Shown here one piece after another: positions 6,170 to 7,983 of a DNA stretch of 7,983 bases. The notes beneath the pieces are model-generated. The model was given only the letters and a program-made list of their open reading frames with translations. It ran no database searches and had not been told where the DNA came from. Position 1 is the stretch's first letter. Every line of letters starts with the position of its first letter. The stretch is taken from NCBI GenBank assembly GCA_007124105.1, contig SLFT01000061.1, positions 1 through 7,983 of the forward strand. Direction: 5' to 3'. The stretch is from Candidatus Hydrogenedentota bacterium (GTDB taxonomy: Bacteria; Hydrogenedentota; Hydrogenedentia; Hydrogenedentales; CAITNO01). The position numbers were made by a program, and so were the translations under genes.

Positions 6170-7255
6170 TTACTCAGATGCCGATGCGCTACCCTGCGCG
6201 GCAAGGGTACGGTCCAGCTGAATGAAGATTTTGGTGCGGTTTGAATCGTTTACGATGGGTTCGCAAAAGTCGAGAACGACCTCATCCATCTTAATGTGAT
6301 ACAGCATACGACGGATGGCAGGTTCCGCTTCCGACAATGGAATTGAATCGCCGGGTTCTGCCGCCTCGAGTCGTATCAGATGGATGCCGTATTCACTGCC
6401 AAACACGCCGCTGATATCGCCCGGCCGCATGGCTGCGGCGATATCAACAAAGAAGTGGGGAAGCTCGCTTGCGGGCAGCATGCCCATATCGCCGCCCTGG
6501 GACGCATCGGGCGCTTCCGATACATCCCGCGCAACAGCGGTAAATTGTTCGCCGGCCAAAATGCGCGCGCGGGCGCGTTCAGCCACTTCACGCGCCTGCT
6601 GCCACGCGCTTTCGTCCGCCTGCACCACATCGGGTTTGGGCAATACGAGAATTTGCGACAAGTGCATCATTCCAGGTTGCTCGAACAGATGGGGATTCTT
6701 GTCGTAGTAGTCGCGAATCGCTGCGTCCGAAACAGAAACGCCCTTTTCACGAGCAATTGTTTCGGACGCCTTTTCCACCAGCAACTGCTCACGAATACTG
6801 CCACGCGCTTCCTCGCGTGTCTGGCCCGCCCGTTCTAGCACCTCCGATTCACTGGGCGCGTCGCCCAGTTCTTCCGAAAGCAACGCCGCAAAATAGCGCA
6901 GCTTGTCTTGGTATTCGGATTCCACATCACTATCCGAAACTGACAGCCCGCGACGCTCCGCCTCCTTGAGAAGAATCTCGTGACGGATCATTTCACCCAG
7001 AATTGTCAAGCCCGCATGTACACGATACTCGTCTGTCAGCTCAGGCAGGTCCATCAGCTGCATAAACCGGTGCAGATGTCGCCGGTATTCACGCACGAAG
7101 TCAGCGCCCTCGATTACCGTACCGTCAACAATCGCCACGGGACCCGCCGGCACGGAACGCTCGACTACGTCCATTTGTCGCAAATCAGGCGCCTGCGCGC
7201 CAACGGTCAAGGTCAGGCAGGCCACAACTGCCAGTGACAGGATGCATCGTCGCAT
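6170..7255 (-). CDS. Exported parvulin-type peptidyl-prolyl isomerase (SurA/PrsA-like)
   Basis: A 361-residue periplasmic folding catalyst or chaperone. It has a signal peptide (1-22, cleavage after GAQA), a helical SurA_N-like region (about 38-195: VAIVDGTVI, then long charged helices) and a PPIC/rotamase domain (about 198-297). The PPIC domain shows HLSQILV (198-204), LAGEQFTAVARDVSEAPDAS (233-252), GGDMGMLP (254-261) and FGSEYGIHLIRL (285-296). A short helical tail follows. VVAC at 10-13 looks like a lipobox but is very close to the N-terminus, so ordinary signal peptidase cleavage is more likely. The start at 7255 is chosen because AGGAG lies 7 nt upstream and it opens on the signal peptide; an in-frame start at 7327 would add 24 non-signal residues. 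It is the first gene of a probable operon with the M23 peptidase and is divergent from the DtxR-type regulator. It has one PPIC domain, whereas E. coli SurA has two. Confidence 0.92.
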   Translation of the reverse strand: MRRCILSLAVVACLTLTVGAQAPDLRQMDVVERSVPAGPVAIVDGTVIEGADFVREYRRHLHRFMQLMDLPELTDEYRVHAGLTILGEMIRHEILLKEAERRGLSVSDSDVESEYQDKLRYFAALLSEELGDAPSESEVLERAGQTREEARGSIREQLLVEKASETIAREKGVSVSDAAIRDYYDKNPHLFEQPGMMHLSQILVLPKPDVVQADESAWQQAREVAERARARILAGEQFTAVARDVSEAPDASQGGDMGMLPASELPHFFVDIAAAMRPGDISGVFGSEYGIHLIRLEAAEPGDSIPLSEAEPAIRRMLYHIKMDEVVLDFCEPIVNDSNRTKIFIQLDRTLAAQGSASASE

Positions 7256-7364
7256 TGATATTCTCCTCGTGGCGCGTATTGCTACTGCGCCTTCATGGTC
7301 GTTGTTATTTAGTTCGCGGGCGGCCAAGCGCCCCGCCGTATGAGTACGCTATGATGCTACCATA

Positions 7365-7380
7365 TTCCGCCCTTGCGGAA
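7365..7380. repeat. Short perfect hairpin TTCCGC-CCTT-GCGGAA
   Basis: A 6-bp stem with a 4-nt loop in the upstream region of the PPIase gene. On the plus strand it is followed by an A-run rather than a T-run; on the minus strand the T-run comes before it. It is therefore not a terminator in either direction and may be a protein site or chance. Confidence 0.3.
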
Positions 7381-7480
7381 AAAGTTCCACTTCAACATGT
7401 ATAGAACGCAACTGACAAAGGGGTTTTCGCAAGCAAACATAATGCTTATTCTTGCGCAAGCATCTGTTGATGTCACCACC

Positions 7481-7510
7481 TTGACATCTAAGTTAGTTGT
7501 CCTGTATAAT
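7481..7510 (+). promoter_or_regulatory. Full-consensus sigma70 promoter of the DtxR-type gene
   Basis: TTGACA (7481-7486), an 18-nt spacer, then TATAAT (7505-7510): 6/6 at both elements. Transcription would begin near 7517, giving a leader of about 33 nt before ATG at 7550. Such a strong promoter normally needs repression, which fits the operator over its -10. Confidence 0.85.
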
Positions 7511-7529
7511 GTTAGTCTTACCTAACATT
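7508..7529. promoter_or_regulatory. 22-bp inverted repeat, likely operator for the DtxR-type protein
   Basis: AATGTTAG (7508-7515) and CTAACATT (7522-7529) are exact reverse complements separated by TCTTAC. The repeat overlaps the end of the -10 and spans the expected transcription start. Half-sites with GTTAG/CTAAC resemble DtxR/IdeR boxes (consensus centred on GTTAGSCTAAC), though here the half-sites are 6 nt apart instead of 1. A smaller palindrome CTAAGTTAG (7488-7496) lies in the promoter spacer. Autoregulation is inferred from position. Confidence 0.65.
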
Positions 7530-7549
7530 CAGGGAGCAAATATAAAATT

Positions 7550-7983
7550 ATGGAACATGAGCTGACGCCAAGTCTCGAAAATTACCTTCGGGTCATCTAC
7601 CACGTGATCGAAAGTCAGGGCGCCGTGCGAGCAAAGGAAATTGCCACGCGCCTTGACGTAAGCAACGCATCCGTTACCGGTGCCTTGCGAATGCTCGAAA
7701 AGAAAAATTATATCCACTATACGCCCTACGGCGTAATCACGTTGACCCGAGAAGGGAAACGTACGGGCCGTGACCTCCAACGCGCACGCGAGACATTGGC
7801 GGAATTCCTTGTGGACGTGCTCGCTGTTGATGAGGCCACGGCAGAGGAGGCTGCCTGTGGGATGGAGCACGCCGTATCCCGACAGATCATGGATAGGTTT
7901 GTTGCGTTCTTCGCGTTTGTGAAGGCATGTCCTTATGCGGGGATTGTTTGGGATGAAAAGAATGGGTTTCATTGCGATGCGCG
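7550..7983 (+). CDS. DtxR/MntR-family metal-dependent transcriptional regulator, C-terminus cut by window edge
   Basis: A DNA-binding repressor of the iron/manganese-responsive DtxR family; 144 residues are visible with no stop. The N-terminal winged helix (about 5-75) shows TPSLENYLRVIY (6-17), VRAKEIATRLDVSNASVTGA (26-45, the helix-turn-helix) and the wing YGVITLTREGK (60-70). The dimer/metal domain follows (about 75-125), with the hallmark C103, E106 and H107 in ACGMEHAVS. Compared with known members, the ligand at DtxR M10/MntR D8 is N11, the usually conserved histidine (DtxR H79, MntR H77) is R80, DtxR E83 is A84 and H98 is E99. The tail has CPYAGIVW (127-134) and FHC (140-142), cysteines that could add ligands. 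The ATG at 7550 matches the family's N-terminus; AGGGAG at 7531-7536 is a somewhat distant (13 nt) ribosome site. It is transcribed away from the PPIase operon from a consensus promoter. Confidence 0.9.
   Translation, partial: MEHELTPSLENYLRVIYHVIESQGAVRAKEIATRLDVSNASVTGALRMLEKKNYIHYTPYGVITLTREGKRTGRDLQRARETLAEFLVDVLAVDEATAEEAACGMEHAVSRQIMDRFVAFFAFVKACPYAGIVWDEKNGFHCDA

Larger units (their letters stand above)
7256..7549. other. Divergent intergenic region between PPIase and regulator genes
   Basis: This 294-bp gap holds the regulator promoter and operator near its right end. The left half must hold the promoter for the PPIase-peptidase operon, but I see no good -35/-10 pair on the minus strand. 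The hexamer CGCAAG recurs four times: 7372-7377 and 7451-7456 on the minus strand, 7428-7433 and 7455-7460 on the plus strand. The last two overlap as the palindrome CTTGCGCAAG (7451-7460). No small gene with a convincing ribosome site is visible. Confidence 0.6.

Noticed and set aside
7217..7225. Lipobox VVAC in the prolyl isomerase, making it a lipoprotein
   Set aside because: The cysteine would be residue 13, too close to the N-terminus for a normal lipoprotein signal, and a good ordinary cleavage site (GAQA) follows at residue 22.
7529..7972. Open frame of 147 codons on the minus strand opposite the DtxR-type gene
   Set aside because: The plus-strand protein is a clear DtxR-family member with its own promoter; the antisense frame has no domain and would end inside the operator.

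Overview
The window carries six protein genes and one tRNA, all ordinary chromosomal housekeeping or envelope genes. Five of the protein genes and the tRNA lie on the minus strand; one regulator gene lies on the plus strand at the right edge. Base composition is moderately GC-rich. Three things point to a Gram-negative bacterium of the PVC/Planctomycetes, Lentisphaerae or Hydrogenedentes kind: System II cytochrome c maturation split into a short ResB and a CcsA with a large N-terminal extracytoplasmic domain, an M23 peptidase with Ig-like tail domains, and a DtxR-type regulator with a Cys-containing tail. This placement is an inference from protein style; no marker gene settles it.

Reading the minus strand 5'->3' (right to left): a secreted parvulin-type prolyl isomerase/chaperone (7255-6170) is followed after 26 nt by a secreted M23 zinc peptidase (6143-4176), probably one envelope-biogenesis operon. 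Then comes tRNA-Arg(CCU) with an encoded CCA (4090-4016) and its own candidate promoter. A 181-nt gap between the tRNA and the next start codon holds an unusual crossing inverted-repeat arrangement (3934-3988) and a sigma70-like promoter whose -10 is covered by a perfect 14-bp palindrome (3871-3884). This promoter reads into an uncharacterised lipoprotein gene (3834-3172), then resB (3074-1908), then ccsA (1856 to beyond the left edge). ResB and CcsA together form the heme export/ligation complex that attaches heme to c-type cytochromes outside the cytoplasmic membrane. A further promoter candidate lies directly upstream of resB.

On the plus strand, 7550 to beyond the right edge encodes a DtxR/MntR-type regulator. 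It is expressed from a fully consensus -35/-10 promoter (TTGACA, 18 nt, TATAAT) whose -10 is overlapped by a 22-bp inverted repeat of DtxR-box flavour, so autoregulation is likely. The regulator's predicted metal site departs from both DtxR and MntR.

I found no mobile element, CRISPR array, phage gene or defence system. The items most worth a second look are the regulator's altered metal ligands with its self-operator, the operator-like palindrome and crossing repeats upstream of the lipoprotein-resB-ccsA cluster, and the uncharacterised lipoprotein itself.
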